Under the pieces are notes generated by a model that was given only the letters and a program-made list of their open reading frames with translations, was not told where the DNA came from and made no database searches. From assembly GCA_964448755.1 (NCBI GenBank), contig CAYUXF010000003.1:1-52769 (forward strand): a stretch of DNA of 52,769 nucleotides, written 5' to 3'. This document shows, piece by piece, positions 33,154 to 41,782 of this stretch; the first letter of the stretch is position 1; every line of letters begins with the position of its first letter. The DNA comes from CAYUXF01 sp964448755 (GTDB lineage: Bacteria > Margulisbacteria > Termititenacia > Termititenacales > CAYUXF01). Made by a program: the position numbers and the translations under genes.

Positions 33154-34335
33154 ATGAACGCTTCCCAAAAGAAATATATTATTTTAATCGGCGACGGCAT
33201 GGCCGGCCGGCCACTAAAAGAACTCAACGGCAAAACAACATTAGAAGCCGCCAATACGCCTAATCTCGATATACTGGTAAAAAAAGGGATTATCGGCATG
33301 ACACAGAACGTCCCTGCCGGAATGCACCCCGGCTCCGATATTGCCAGCATGTCTATTTTTGGCTACGACCCACGCCAGCAATTTACCGGCCGGGCCCCCT
33401 TAGAAGCGGCCGCCATGGGCATTCAGCTAAAAACTTCCGATGTTGCGTATCGTTGTAATTTTGTCACTATTGAAAATGAGACAATGGTCGATTTTACCGC
33501 GGGACATATTGATAAATATCAAGCGCGTAACTTAATAAAAAAACTTAACGAAAAACTAGGCAAGAAATATATTCAGTTCTATAGCGGCGTCAGCTACCGC
33601 AACTTAATGGTCATCCGCAGCGGTCCGTTAAAAATAAATCTGGTACCGCCGCACGATATTACAGGAAAAAAAATTTACAACTATCTGCCGGAGGAAGAAT
33701 CAGCGCAGATCATTAACCAGCTGATGTTTGACTCCCGGAAAATACTCGCCAAAGAGCGAACAGCCGCCACCCAGATTTGGATCTGGGGACAAGGCCAAAA
33801 GCCGCAGCTGCAAACTATTACGGAAAAATATAAGATCAAAGGAACTGTCATTACCGCTGTTGACCTCTTAAAAGGGCTAGGCCTTTGCGCCGGTCTCAAT
33901 GCACCCAACGTTAAAGGAGCGACTGGTTTTATTGATACAAATTATTCGGCCAAAGTAGCGGCAGGTATTAGTGCCCTAGAAAAAGAAGATCTCTTAATAC
34001 TGCACATTGAAGCACCAGATGAATGTGGCCACATGGGTGATATTAAATTAAAAATTAAAGCCATTGAGGATTTTGACAGTAAGGTTGTGGGCCCGCTTGT
34101 AAAAAAATTGCAGGAAAAAAACTATCCTTTTAATTTACTTGTTCTTCCTGATCACCCTACGCCAATAGAATTAAAAACACACAGCGCCGATCCGGTCCCT
34201 TTTGTTTTTTACAATTCAGAAAAACCAGTTGTCGGCAGCGCTGACAAATACTCAGAGAAAAACGGCTTGGCCAGCGGCTTAGTAGTTCCTGAAGGAAAAA
34301 ATTTATTAGAGAAATTAATTAATGCCGGTTTTTGA
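33154..34335 (+). CDS. ApgM-family alkaline-phosphatase-fold enzyme, proposed homoserine kinase
   Basis: The sequence belongs to the archaeal-type cofactor-independent phosphoglycerate mutase family: IILIGDGMAGRPL, HPGSDIASMSIFGYDP (catalytic Ser), GRAPLEAAAMG and the late metal ligands in LHIEAPDECGHMGD and LVLPDHPTP. One subgroup occurs beside threonine synthase in genomes without ThrB and has been proposed to be the homoserine kinase. Here it starts four nt after thrC, which supports that role over glycolysis. It ends with TGA and overlaps the fmdB-type gene by 14 nt. Confidence 0.88.
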   Translation: MNASQKKYIILIGDGMAGRPLKELNGKTTLEAANTPNLDILVKKGIIGMTQNVPAGMHPGSDIASMSIFGYDPRQQFTGRAPLEAAAMGIQLKTSDVAYRCNFVTIENETMVDFTAGHIDKYQARNLIKKLNEKLGKKYIQFYSGVSYRNLMVIRSGPLKINLVPPHDITGKKIYNYLPEEESAQIINQLMFDSRKILAKERTAATQIWIWGQGQKPQLQTITEKYKIKGTVITAVDLLKGLGLCAGLNAPNVKGATGFIDTNYSAKVAAGISALEKEDLLILHIEAPDECGHMGDIKLKIKAIEDFDSKVVGPLVKKLQEKNYPFNLLVLPDHPTPIELKTHSADPVPFVFYNSEKPVVGSADKYSEKNGLASGLVVPEGKNLLEKLINAGF

Positions 34336-34558
34336 TTTTCTTTGTCAAGATTGCCAACAGCGCTTTTCTGAACTGGTCAAGGGCTCAGAAGAAATAAATT
34401 GTCCATATTGCCAAAGTAAATTAACAGAAAAGCTTTTTTCCGGTTTTAATAAAATTTCTGATGACACTAAATTTGAAACACAGGCCAACGACCTACCCAG
34501 CCTGCAAGACCTGCAGAGATTCAAACGCACCGGCCGGCTAAAAAGACTGCGCGCCTAG
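34322..34558 (+). CDS. FmdB-type zinc-ribbon regulatory protein
   Basis: The start MPVFDFLCQDC and the second pair NCPYC form the FmdB zinc ribbon (CxxC...CxxC); the family usually begins MPxYxYxC. The rest is a short polar tail (78 residues total). Such proteins are small, often adjacent to metabolic or division genes, and their function is unclear in most cases. Translation is probably coupled to the preceding gene. Confidence 0.85.
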   Translation: MPVFDFLCQDCQQRFSELVKGSEEINCPYCQSKLTEKLFSGFNKISDDTKFETQANDLPSLQDLQRFKRTGRLKRLRA

Positions 34559-34578
34559 CACAAAGAATCACTTTGTGC
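34558..34578 (+). terminator. Hairpin after the FmdB-type gene
   Basis: GCACAAAG and CTTTGTGC form an eight-pair stem around AATCA, starting at the stop codon. There is no U-tract, so termination is uncertain; it may instead protect the mRNA end. Confidence 0.4.
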
Positions 34579-34593
34579 AAGCCCTTATCTGGC

Positions 34594-34623
34594 TTGACTT
34601 TCAGCAAATGAATGCTCTATAAT
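34594..34623 (+). promoter_or_regulatory. Promoter of the HU gene
   Basis: TTGACT and TATAAT are separated by 18 nt, close to the consensus and 37 nt before the start codon. This is one of the strongest promoters in the window. Confidence 0.75.
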
Positions 34624-34660
34624 TCAAGCATGCTTTCGCATTACAAGGGAGGTGATTTGA

Positions 34661-34933
34661 GTGAATAAACAAGAACTTATTGACGCTATCTCTGAAAAAG
34701 CTGATCTTCCAAAAACTAAAGTTAACGAAGTACTGAACCTGTTAATAGACAATATTAAAAAGTCTGTTAAAAAAGGCAGCTCTGTACAGCTTGTTGGTTT
34801 TGGCACATGGAAAAAATCTAAGAGAAAAGCAAGAACAGGCAGAAATCCGCAAACTGGTGAAACAATTAAAATTAAAGCCAGCAACACGGTTCGTTTCTCT
34901 GCTGGTAAAGCTTTCAAAGATATTCTTAACTAA
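34661..34933 (+). CDS. HU-family nucleoid DNA-binding protein
   Basis: The 90-residue protein matches HU: NKQELIDAISEKADLPKTK at the start, VQLVGFGTWKK, and the DNA-clamping arm RTGRNPQTGETIKIKAS. HU dimers bend DNA and compact the nucleoid. The start is GTG, set by AAGGGAGGTGAT, a nearly complete complement to the 16S 3' end. Strong promoter, strong ribosome binding site and an own terminator suggest a highly expressed single-gene transcript. Confidence 0.96.
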   Translation: MNKQELIDAISEKADLPKTKVNEVLNLLIDNIKKSVKKGSSVQLVGFGTWKKSKRKARTGRNPQTGETIKIKASNTVRFSAGKAFKDILN

Positions 34934-34956
34934 TATTTATTTATTGGTTTGTTATG

Positions 34957-34989
34957 AAAAGCCCCGTAATAAAATACGGGGCTTTTTTT
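34957..34989 (+). terminator. Rho-independent terminator of the HU gene
   Basis: AAGCCCCGTA and TACGGGGCTT pair around ATAAAA and are followed by a run of seven T. The stem lies 23 nt after the HU stop. It also sits at the end of dprA on the opposite strand, where the U-tract is poorer. Confidence 0.92.
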
Positions 34990-36154
34990 ATGCCGCCATA
35001 AATTTTTTACCCGGCAGCTGCAAGACCAAACCTTTAAGCTCTAGCGCCAAAACCAGAGAAGAGATTTCCTGATAAGCAAATGCCGTGGCCTCTAAGAGTT
35101 CATCAAAACAAAGACCGCCCTCTTTAACTAACAGTTCGTAAATTTTATTTTCGTCTGCCGTCAGCTCAATATTTTTTTGGTCGGTATTTTTTTTAAATAA
35201 ATGAGCAGTAGCGCAATATTGCTCCTTAATAAATTGTTCTGCCGACAAAAAAGGTTTAGCGCCTTGATCGATCAGCCAATTTGGGCCGGCCGACATAGTG
35301 GAGGTGATATTGCCTGGAAGAGCATAAACATCTCTGTTCTGCGCCACCGCTAAACGGCCGGAAATTAAAGCACCGCTTTGCACGCCACCTTCAACAACTA
35401 AAACACTTTTAACCAGCCCGGTAATGATCCTGTTGCGGCGCGGGAAACCCCAGGGCAAAGGCGGTGTGCCGAGCGGATACTCAGAAATAACCACGCCATT
35501 TAAAGTAATTTGTTGATAAAGCTCTTTATTACAAGCCGGATAAGGAACATCTATCCCGGTACCCAGAACCGCAACAGTTTTTAAATTGTTATCTAAGGCC
35601 GCCCGATGCGCCTCAGCATCGATCCCCATCGCCAGCCCACTGACAATTAGCGGTGAGAAATTTTTAAGATCTTTAACAAAACCTTTTACAACATTGCGCC
35701 CATAAGCAGTCGGTTTGCGGGTACCAACAATTGCCAGTGCATTATTTTTAAAAATATTTTTATCGCCATAAAGATATAAAAAAGCGGGCGGATCATAAAT
35801 TTCTTTTAAGAGCTGAGGATACTCCTGATCAAAAGTTGAAATTACCGTTGCGTTCATTTTTTTTAGTTTGTCCGAAAATTTTGACAAAGAGAGTGTTTGT
35901 TTTTTTAAAATGATCTCTTCGGCGCGTTTATAGTTAAGGCCGGCAGCAATGAGATCTTCCCGGCTCAAAAGCTGCCAGGCCCGTTCAAGATCGCCCTGAT
36001 ATTTTTTACTAATAAAATTCAACCTGAAATTATTAATATCCAGAAAAAAAGAAAAACCTATTTTAGACAACAAAACTAACTTCTTCCCACTGCTCAGAAG
36101 ATATTCTATACAAAAACAGCTGTTTTTGACAAATTGAAAATTACTATTCGCCAA
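34988..36154 (-). CDS. dprA: DNA-processing protein DprA
   Basis: DprA binds incoming single-stranded DNA and loads RecA in natural transformation. The Rossmann-like core is present: AIVGTRKPTAYG, SGLAMGIDAEAHRAAL, AVLGTGIDVPYPACN and FPRRNRIITGL with the DNA-binding arginines. A short helical N-terminal region and a C-terminal winged-helix-like part (about 325-388) flank it. Start uncertain: TTG 36154 has GGAG nine nt upstream, but a TTG inside (giving a LLSKIGF start, with AAGAAG before it) would match the family N-terminus better. With the pseudopilins and secretin it is consistent with DNA uptake. Confidence 0.92.
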   Translation of the reverse strand: MANSNFQFVKNSCFCIEYLLSSGKKLVLLSKIGFSFFLDINNFRLNFISKKYQGDLERAWQLLSREDLIAAGLNYKRAEEIILKKQTLSLSKFSDKLKKMNATVISTFDQEYPQLLKEIYDPPAFLYLYGDKNIFKNNALAIVGTRKPTAYGRNVVKGFVKDLKNFSPLIVSGLAMGIDAEAHRAALDNNLKTVAVLGTGIDVPYPACNKELYQQITLNGVVISEYPLGTPPLPWGFPRRNRIITGLVKSVLVVEGGVQSGALISGRLAVAQNRDVYALPGNITSTMSAGPNWLIDQGAKPFLSAEQFIKEQYCATAHLFKKNTDQKNIELTADENKIYELLVKEGGLCFDELLEATAFAYQEISSLVLALELKGLVLQLPGKKFMAA

Positions 36155-36263
36155 CTAAAAACACTCCGGTTTAATTCTTCTGGCTTGCACCGCTCAACAA
36201 TATTTTTTTCATTGTATTTTTTCTGCTTTTGCTTTTAAAAAGATTACATATTAAAATTAATTT

Positions 36264-36755
36264 ATGTTATTAGAAGTTATTAATGAACCAAACCCCATTT
36301 TAAAAGAACCCGCCGCCAAAGTTACTAAAATAACCCCGGCCATTATTGAACTGGCGCATAACATGGCCGAAACCATGTATAAAAACAAAGGCGTTGGCCT
36401 GGCCGCGCCGCAGGTTGCCAGCTTATTGCAAATAATTGTCTTTGATGATTCTCCGGAACGCAACGATCCGCGGGTTTTAATTAACCCGGAAATCCTCTCG
36501 CATTCTCAGCAGCAAGAAACGGCTATAGAAGGCTGCCTCTCCTGTAGAGGGATTGAGGCAGAGGTAGACCGCTGGCAGGCAGTCACGGTTAAAGGAAAAG
36601 ATCTCGACTGGAAAACCAGAACAATCAAAGCGAGCGGCTTTTTAGCTCGAATTCTCCAGCATGAAATAGATCATCTTAACGGCATTACTATAACTAAAGT
36701 TGGTAGAATTTTAGGTCCGGATGAATTTACCGAAGAATCTCCGCCACTTACTTAA
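36264..36755 (+). CDS. def: Peptide deformylase
   Basis: PDF removes the N-formyl group from nascent proteins. All three motifs are present: GVGLAAPQV, EGCLSCRG (metal Cys) and QHEIDHLNG (HExxH). The 163-residue length is normal. There is no good ribosome binding site before the ATG. It begins the def-fmt-hisF group, 12 nt before fmt. Confidence 0.97.
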   Translation: MLLEVINEPNPILKEPAAKVTKITPAIIELAHNMAETMYKNKGVGLAAPQVASLLQIIVFDDSPERNDPRVLINPEILSHSQQQETAIEGCLSCRGIEAEVDRWQAVTVKGKDLDWKTRTIKASGFLARILQHEIDHLNGITITKVGRILGPDEFTEESPPLT

Positions 36756-36767
36756 GGAAATTTTTAA

Positions 36768-37607
36768 ATGAAATTAGCATTTTTCGGCTCGGCGGAATTC
36801 TCTCTTCCCACATTAAAACTCCTCTGTGCTTCAACGGAATTTGAAGTTTGTCTGGTAATAACCAAGCCAGACCAGCCGGCCGGACGCGGTTTAAAATTAA
36901 CTCCTACGCCAGTTAAAAAATTTGCCTTAGAACAGGGACTGACAGTTTTAGATAAAATACCCGAGGCCGCAAAACTTAAAGAACTTGCCATAGAAAAAAT
37001 AGTGGTCGTAGCTTACGGTCTATTTATCCCGGCAGAGATCTTTAACAACTGGCCCTGTATCAACCTACACCCTTCGCTTTTACCAAAATATCGGGGCGCT
37101 TCACCTCTACAGTCAGCCCTATTAAATGGCGAAACCAAAAGTGGTATTTCGACAATGTTCGTTGCCGAAAAAATGGATGCCGGAGATATTTTACTGCAAC
37201 AGGAGATAGAAATTCCTCTGGATCTGGATATCCAGAACTTTCATGATCTCTGCGCTGAAAAAGGGGCAGAATTGGTAAAAAAAACCCTGCTCAGTGATCT
37301 GGAAAAAATCAGAAAAAAACAAGAAGAAAACCAGGCTACTTTTTGCAAAAAAATAGAAAAAGATGATAGACAAATATTTCCCGGCGAAGATCCGTTGACG
37401 ATCCATAATAAAGTGCGCGCCATTACCGGGTTTATTGAACTGGCCAATGGCAAAAGAGTAAAAATTTTAAAAACCAATTTGATACCAGGAAAAGCTCATA
37501 AATATGAACTTGAAATAATTACGGTCCAGCCAGAAGGCAAACCGCCAATGCCCTACAGCGAATATTTAAAAGGGCATGCTAAAATAAACCTCAGTCAAGA
37601 CAACTAA
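36768..37607 (+). CDS. fmt: Methionyl-tRNA formyltransferase
   Basis: Fmt formylates initiator Met-tRNA. The catalytic core has CINLHPSLLPKYRGASPL (Asn and His) and EKMDAGDILL (Asp). At 279 residues it is about 30-35 shorter than E. coli Fmt, the loss falling in the C-terminal tRNA-binding domain. AAGGAAA lies just before the ATG. It is paired with def, the enzyme that reverses its work. Confidence 0.96.
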   Translation: MKLAFFGSAEFSLPTLKLLCASTEFEVCLVITKPDQPAGRGLKLTPTPVKKFALEQGLTVLDKIPEAAKLKELAIEKIVVVAYGLFIPAEIFNNWPCINLHPSLLPKYRGASPLQSALLNGETKSGISTMFVAEKMDAGDILLQQEIEIPLDLDIQNFHDLCAEKGAELVKKTLLSDLEKIRKKQEENQATFCKKIEKDDRQIFPGEDPLTIHNKVRAITGFIELANGKRVKILKTNLIPGKAHKYELEIITVQPEGKPPMPYSEYLKGHAKINLSQDN

Positions 37608-37628
37608 AAGAAAAGGCAGTTAAAGAAT

Positions 37629-38393
37629 ATGGAAAATACCCTAACTAAACGAATTATACCCTGCTTAGATGTCACCAATGGCCGAGTAGTTAAAGGGACT
37701 AATTTCATTAATTTACGCGATGCCGGCGACCCCGTTGAGCTGGCCAGATTTTATGACCAGGAAGGGGCAGATGAACTAGTCTTCTTAGACATTACTGCCT
37801 CCAGTGATGCCCGTAAAACTATGCTCGATATAGTTACCCGCACAGCCGAAGAGGTCTTTATCCCTTTTACTGTCGGCGGCGGCATTAATGATCTTGACGC
37901 TATCCGCAATATTCTCAAAGCGGGGGCCGATAAGGTTTCGTTAAACACTTCTGCCATTAGAACTCCGGAACTAATTACCGCCGGCGCCAAAATGTTTGGC
38001 AGTCAGTGCATTGTTGTTGCTGTCGATGCAAAAAAAGTTGGCAACCACTGGGAAGTCTTTACACATGGCGGCAGAACACCGACCGGTCTTGATGCACTGG
38101 ACTGGATCAAAAAAGCGGCCAGTCTAGGTGCCGGCGAAATATTATTAACTTCTATGGACCGCGACGGCACAAAGGCAGGTTACGATACTGACCTATTGAC
38201 AGAAGTCTGCCGCCTGGTCAATATTCCGGTAATAGCCTCTGGCGGTGCTGGAAAAATTAAACACATTGAAGAAGCCTTAGAAATTTGCAGTGCGGCGCTC
38301 TTGGCTTCCCTGCTACATTATAGAGAGATCACTGTAAAAGAAACCAAAGAATATCTAATCAGTAAAGGGTTGCCGGTCAGAAAGACCTGGTAA
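37629..38393 (+). CDS. hisF: Imidazole glycerol phosphate synthase cyclase subunit HisF
   Basis: HisF makes imidazole glycerol phosphate in histidine synthesis, using ammonia from HisH. The two catalytic aspartates are present in IIPCLDVTNGRVVKG and VVAVDAKKVG, along with SMDRDGTKAGYD. In the eighth barrel strand the usual AGADAALAAS is replaced by ICSAALLAS, one residue shorter and without the GAD triplet, so the phosphate end of the barrel is altered. No hisH, hisA or other his genes are in the window. It may be part of an incomplete or split pathway, or have changed use. Confidence 0.9.
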   Translation: MENTLTKRIIPCLDVTNGRVVKGTNFINLRDAGDPVELARFYDQEGADELVFLDITASSDARKTMLDIVTRTAEEVFIPFTVGGGINDLDAIRNILKAGADKVSLNTSAIRTPELITAGAKMFGSQCIVVAVDAKKVGNHWEVFTHGGRTPTGLDALDWIKKAASLGAGEILLTSMDRDGTKAGYDTDLLTEVCRLVNIPVIASGGAGKIKHIEEALEICSAALLASLLHYREITVKETKEYLISKGLPVRKTW

Positions 38394-38412
38394 ATTTTAT
38401 AATAGCTTTTAA

Positions 38413-39687
38413 TTAACCAATAATACTGAACTTTTGTTCTTTTTTAAGTTCCTGCAGTTTTTCAGTATTTTCTGTTTGTTTCTGCTGTTCGGCAAAACTC
38501 TTCTCTTTGAGTGTCAGATCTGGCTGTTTGACCTGCTCGGCAAAAACACCATCTTTTATTTTTTTTATATATCCTTCTTTTTTAGAAATGCCATCATAAG
38601 AAAAAAGGACCACGCCGGCTAATTGTGGTGCCGAATATTTCTGGCGGATCTCTCTGGTAAATTTAATATACGCATTAGTGGTTTCTGCATCAAGGCGCCA
38701 GGCCCCCAATCCAACCAGGAGAGGAACTTCGTATTTTTCCGCTTTTTCCACAGCAAAAACTATTTTTTTCTGGACCGCTTTTTCAGCAACATCATAAACC
38801 ATTGGCACCACTAAATCTAAATGACCTTTTTCCAGCCAGGACACCCAATCCTGAAAGTACTGAGAAACCGCCTGTTCATAGTCGGAGATGACCGCCGCCG
38901 AAAGAATTACACCGGGATCTATTTTTAATATTTCGTCATTTAATTTTTCTACTAACAACGAAACACTATCCATATAATAAGTATTAAATTTATTTAAATA
39001 CTGGTTATATTCTTCTTCGCCATACAATTTGACAGCCAGTTTTTTATTCATTAAGAGCGCCCGAGGATCAACACCGTTCTTTTTTTCAAAATCCCTACAG
39101 GTATATTGCGCGGTAAAAGCCTCTTCCCTGCCCGGTAGCCGGATATAATCTAAATGGACACCTGCAACATCATATTTCTTTATGATCTCTAAATAGACAG
39201 AAATAACATGCTCTCTTACTGCTGGAATGGCGGGATTCAAATAGAGATTATTGGACTTTTTATTTTCTACTTTATAACTAAGCAGCCACTCCGGATGGCT
39301 GTTAACAATGTGTTTTTTTGATCTAGGAAAATCTTTATCAGACCAGACATAAAGGGCATTGACCCAGGCATGTATCTCTAAATTATTTTTTTTAGCCTCA
39401 GCCAGTAAAAATGCTAACGGGTCAAAACCGCTCACGCGATCATCTTTAGGTAAAATATCAGATTCATAAAAAGCGGTACCGCGACCGCAAACTTGTACAA
39501 ATAATGTATTAAAATTATTTGCCGCTGCCGAACGGACAAGCGCGGCAATATTTTCCGTTGAATTCATTTCAAACCGTGTAACCCACAAGGCCCGGTATTC
39601 TTCTGCAGAATTTTTATTTTCGGCCGAGTAGATAACTGCAACCAAAAAAAACAGCAATATAAATGTCTGTTTAAGGATTTTTAGCAT
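38413..39687 (-). CDS. GHL10/DUF187-type glycoside hydrolase-like exported protein
   Basis: A signal peptide (about 1-21) precedes the family core: EYRALWVTRFEMNS, NTLFVQVCGRGTAFY, EIHAWVNALYVW, LNPAIPAVREHVISVYLEI and GVHLDYIRLPG. The TIM-barrel family (GHL10, UPF0748) includes enzymes acting on peptidoglycan strands lacking peptides. The acidic residues of HLDYIR are the likely active site. A charged C-terminal tail (about 385-424) follows. TATAAT lies eight nt before the ATG and AAAGGA is too close to act as a normal ribosome site, so the message may be leaderless. Confidence 0.87.
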   Translation of the reverse strand: MLKILKQTFILLFFLVAVIYSAENKNSAEEYRALWVTRFEMNSTENIAALVRSAAANNFNTLFVQVCGRGTAFYESDILPKDDRVSGFDPLAFLLAEAKKNNLEIHAWVNALYVWSDKDFPRSKKHIVNSHPEWLLSYKVENKKSNNLYLNPAIPAVREHVISVYLEIIKKYDVAGVHLDYIRLPGREEAFTAQYTCRDFEKKNGVDPRALLMNKKLAVKLYGEEEYNQYLNKFNTYYMDSVSLLVEKLNDEILKIDPGVILSAAVISDYEQAVSQYFQDWVSWLEKGHLDLVVPMVYDVAEKAVQKKIVFAVEKAEKYEVPLLVGLGAWRLDAETTNAYIKFTREIRQKYSAPQLAGVVLFSYDGISKKEGYIKKIKDGVFAEQVKQPDLTLKEKSFAEQQKQTENTEKLQELKKEQKFSIIG

Positions 39688-39695
39688 AGTCCTTT

Positions 39696-39701
39696 ATTAT
39701 A
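39696..39701 (-). promoter_or_regulatory. -10 element of the GHL10 gene, possibly leaderless
   Basis: On the minus strand TATAAT is eight nt before the ATG at 39687. It is back-to-back with the divergent asd promoter. Confidence 0.45.
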
Positions 39702-39723
39702 TAACAAATTAAATAGTTTGTGT

Positions 39724-39729
39724 TATAAT
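39724..39729 (+). promoter_or_regulatory. Extended -10 promoter of asd
   Basis: TGTTATAAT fits the extended -10 form, leaving a 30-nt leader with AAGGAG before the asd ATG. Confidence 0.55.
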
Positions 39730-39763
39730 TTGCCCCCTAAATAACAAGTTAAGGAGAATTAAA

Positions 39764-40771
39764 ATGGAATATAATGTTGCCGTTGTCGGCGCTACCGGTG
39801 TAGTTGGTCAGGAAATGATCAAAGTTCTAGAAGAAAGAAATTTTCCAGTAAAAAAATTATTGCCGCTGGCTTCCAGCAGAACCGCCGGCACAGAGATAGA
39901 ATTCAAAGGAAAAAACATTGTTGTAGAAGAACTGACCGCCAACTCTTTTAAAGACATTCAAATAGCTTTATTTTCTGCCGGCGCCTCTATTTCTGAAAAA
40001 TTTGCACCAATTGCCGCTGCTGCCGGAGCCGTAGTAGTAGATAACACCTCTTTTTTCAGAATGGATCCCGCTGTACCGCTGGTAGTTCCAGAAATAAACG
40101 GCCAGGAAGTGAACAACCGCCCTAAAGGGATAATTGCCAACCCCAACTGCTCTACCGCTCAAATGGTCTTAGCGCTTAAGCCAATTTATGAAAAAGCCGG
40201 CATTGAAAGAATAGTAGTTTCTACTTATCAGGCTGTTTCTGGTTCCGGCAAAGAAGCCATAGACGAACTACAGGATCAGGTCGTAGAAATTTTACAGATG
40301 AAGCCGGTAGAAAAAAAAGTTTACCCGCACCAAATAGCGTTTAATTTATTGCCACATATCGACTCTTTTACAGAGAATGGCTATACCAAAGAAGAGATGA
40401 AAATGGTCAACGAAACCAAAAAGATCTTTGGCGACAATGCTATTAAAGTAACTGCAACCACTGTCCGCGTGCCGGTTTTCTACTGCCATTCAGAAAGCGT
40501 TAATATTAAAACCAAAAAGAAAATAACTGCCAACGAAGTGCGCGAGCTCTTGAAAAAAACTGAAAATGTAATTGTTGCCGACGACCCGTCAAACAACGTT
40601 TACCCAATGCCAATTAACGCCGTTGGGAAAAATGAAACTTTTGTCGGCAGAATTAGAGAAGATATCAGCCAGGAAAACGGTTTAGAGATGTTTGTTGTTG
40701 CCGATAACCTGCGCAAAGGTGCGGCCTTTAACGCCGTACAAATTGCCGAAGAAGTAATTAAAACACTCTAG
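39764..40771 (+). CDS. asd: Aspartate-semialdehyde dehydrogenase
   Basis: Asd reduces aspartyl phosphate to the semialdehyde, the branch point to lysine/diaminopimelate, threonine and methionine. The NADP site GATGVVGQEMIKVLEER is at the N-terminus, the catalytic cysteine is in NPNCSTAQMV, and the substrate region is TYQAVSGSGKEA. The 335-residue size is typical. AAGGAG lies upstream of the ATG. With thrC and the proposed homoserine kinase it supplies threonine, and it also supplies diaminopimelate for the wall. Confidence 0.97.
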   Translation: MEYNVAVVGATGVVGQEMIKVLEERNFPVKKLLPLASSRTAGTEIEFKGKNIVVEELTANSFKDIQIALFSAGASISEKFAPIAAAAGAVVVDNTSFFRMDPAVPLVVPEINGQEVNNRPKGIIANPNCSTAQMVLALKPIYEKAGIERIVVSTYQAVSGSGKEAIDELQDQVVEILQMKPVEKKVYPHQIAFNLLPHIDSFTENGYTKEEMKMVNETKKIFGDNAIKVTATTVRVPVFYCHSESVNIKTKKKITANEVRELLKKTENVIVADDPSNNVYPMPINAVGKNETFVGRIREDISQENGLEMFVVADNLRKGAAFNAVQIAEEVIKTL

Positions 40772-40794
40772 TCTCAAAAAAGAGGTGGCTTAAA

Positions 40795-41418
40795 ATTTAC
40801 GACCGTCAGCGGAATTACTATCTTAACAAAATAAGAAGTTTTCCGCTCGGCTCGGCCCAAATTGTCTCCTGGAACAATGCTAAATCACAACAGATCAGGT
40901 TCGCACTTTTATCAAAAATATTTCTCTACGAAACCGGACCAGCAACACTTTTAGATATCGGCTGCGGCGTCGGCGATCTGGCTGCTTATTTAAACGAGCA
41001 TAAATTCAGCAACCTGGTCTATTCCGGCATAGACGCTCTGCCGGAGATGATAGACCTGGCGCAAAAAAAATATCCGCATGAAAATTTTAAAACAGCCGAT
41101 TTTTCCAGCTCAGCTTTTCAAGAGAACTTTGATTACCTAGTAGCCTGCGGCGTTTTAAATTTATTGAACGGCGACTCCGCAGCAGAACATCTGGAATACA
41201 TAAAAAAATTCATAAAAAAAATGTTTGGTCTGGCAAATAAAGGAGCCGCCCTCAATTTACTCTCTATTAAAGGCAAGCATCTTTTTGAAGAAGATCCTCT
41301 CTTTTATTACGCCGAGCCTGGCGAAATCCTGGCCTTTTGCCGGAGTTTTTGCCCAGCGGCGACCATAGAAAAAGACTATCTGCCGCACGATTTTACGCTA
41401 TATCTACCAAAAAACTAG
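40795..41418 (+). CDS. Class I SAM-dependent methyltransferase, apparent ATT start
   Basis: The SAM-binding motif ATLLDIGCGVGDLAAYL and motif II in YSGIDALPEMIDLAQ are present; the acceptor is unknown. The first in-frame ATG (41047) lies after motif I and would remove it. The open frame upstream reaches a stop at 40759-40761 and contains no ATG, GTG or TTG, yet it encodes YDRQRNYYLNKIR and LGSAQIVSWNNAKSQQ, which fit this family's N-terminus. AGAGGTGG (40781-40788) is followed after six nt by ATT at 40795, so an ATT start (207 residues) is proposed. A sequence error is the alternative. It follows asd by 23 nt. Confidence 0.72.
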   Translation: MYDRQRNYYLNKIRSFPLGSAQIVSWNNAKSQQIRFALLSKIFLYETGPATLLDIGCGVGDLAAYLNEHKFSNLVYSGIDALPEMIDLAQKKYPHENFKTADFSSSAFQENFDYLVACGVLNLLNGDSAAEHLEYIKKFIKKMFGLANKGAALNLLSIKGKHLFEEDPLFYYAEPGEILAFCRSFCPAATIEKDYLPHDFTLYLPKN

Positions 41419-41515
41419 CAGCGCAAAAAACAACAGAAAAAATAGATGAAACAATTATTTAATTATTTCGATATCGTAGTGTAGAATACAGATGCTTAAT
41501 AAGGAGCTGATACCT

Positions 41516-41782
41516 ATGAAAAAAGAAATAATTATAAGTGATAAATTTCAAAATCAACTGGAAGAATTAAACATTGTTGAGCAGTTACAAAACAAAGGGA
41601 CAACCAATTACCCAGGCAGCATCCTTAAATTAGAAGAAGGTCTTTATCTTTTAAAAGATACTCAAGGTAATGATGTCTGCGGCATTCTGGACTGCGATTC
41701 TTTTATGGAAGCTTTAATGGACACTGAGATCTCTCATCTCTGGGCTTACGACAACCGCAAAAAGATCGGCACCGCTAACTAA
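41516..41782 (+). CDS. Small hypothetical protein
   Basis: I do not recognise this 88-residue soluble protein (MKKEIIISDKFQNQLEEL..., with VCGILDCDSFMEALMD near the middle). The ATG at 41516 is favoured because AAGGAG ends nine nt upstream; an ATG at 41492 would read through that site. A TAGAAT at 41482-41487 may be its -10. It overlaps the end of nadA by eight nt in convergent orientation. Confidence 0.65.
   Translation: MKKEIIISDKFQNQLEELNIVEQLQNKGTTNYPGSILKLEEGLYLLKDTQGNDVCGILDCDSFMEALMDTEISHLWAYDNRKKIGTAN

Noticed and set aside
32094..34335. Operon as glycolytic locus because of the phosphoglycerate mutase family match
   Set aside because: Four-nt linkage to thrC and the known thrC-linked subgroup favour homoserine phosphorylation.
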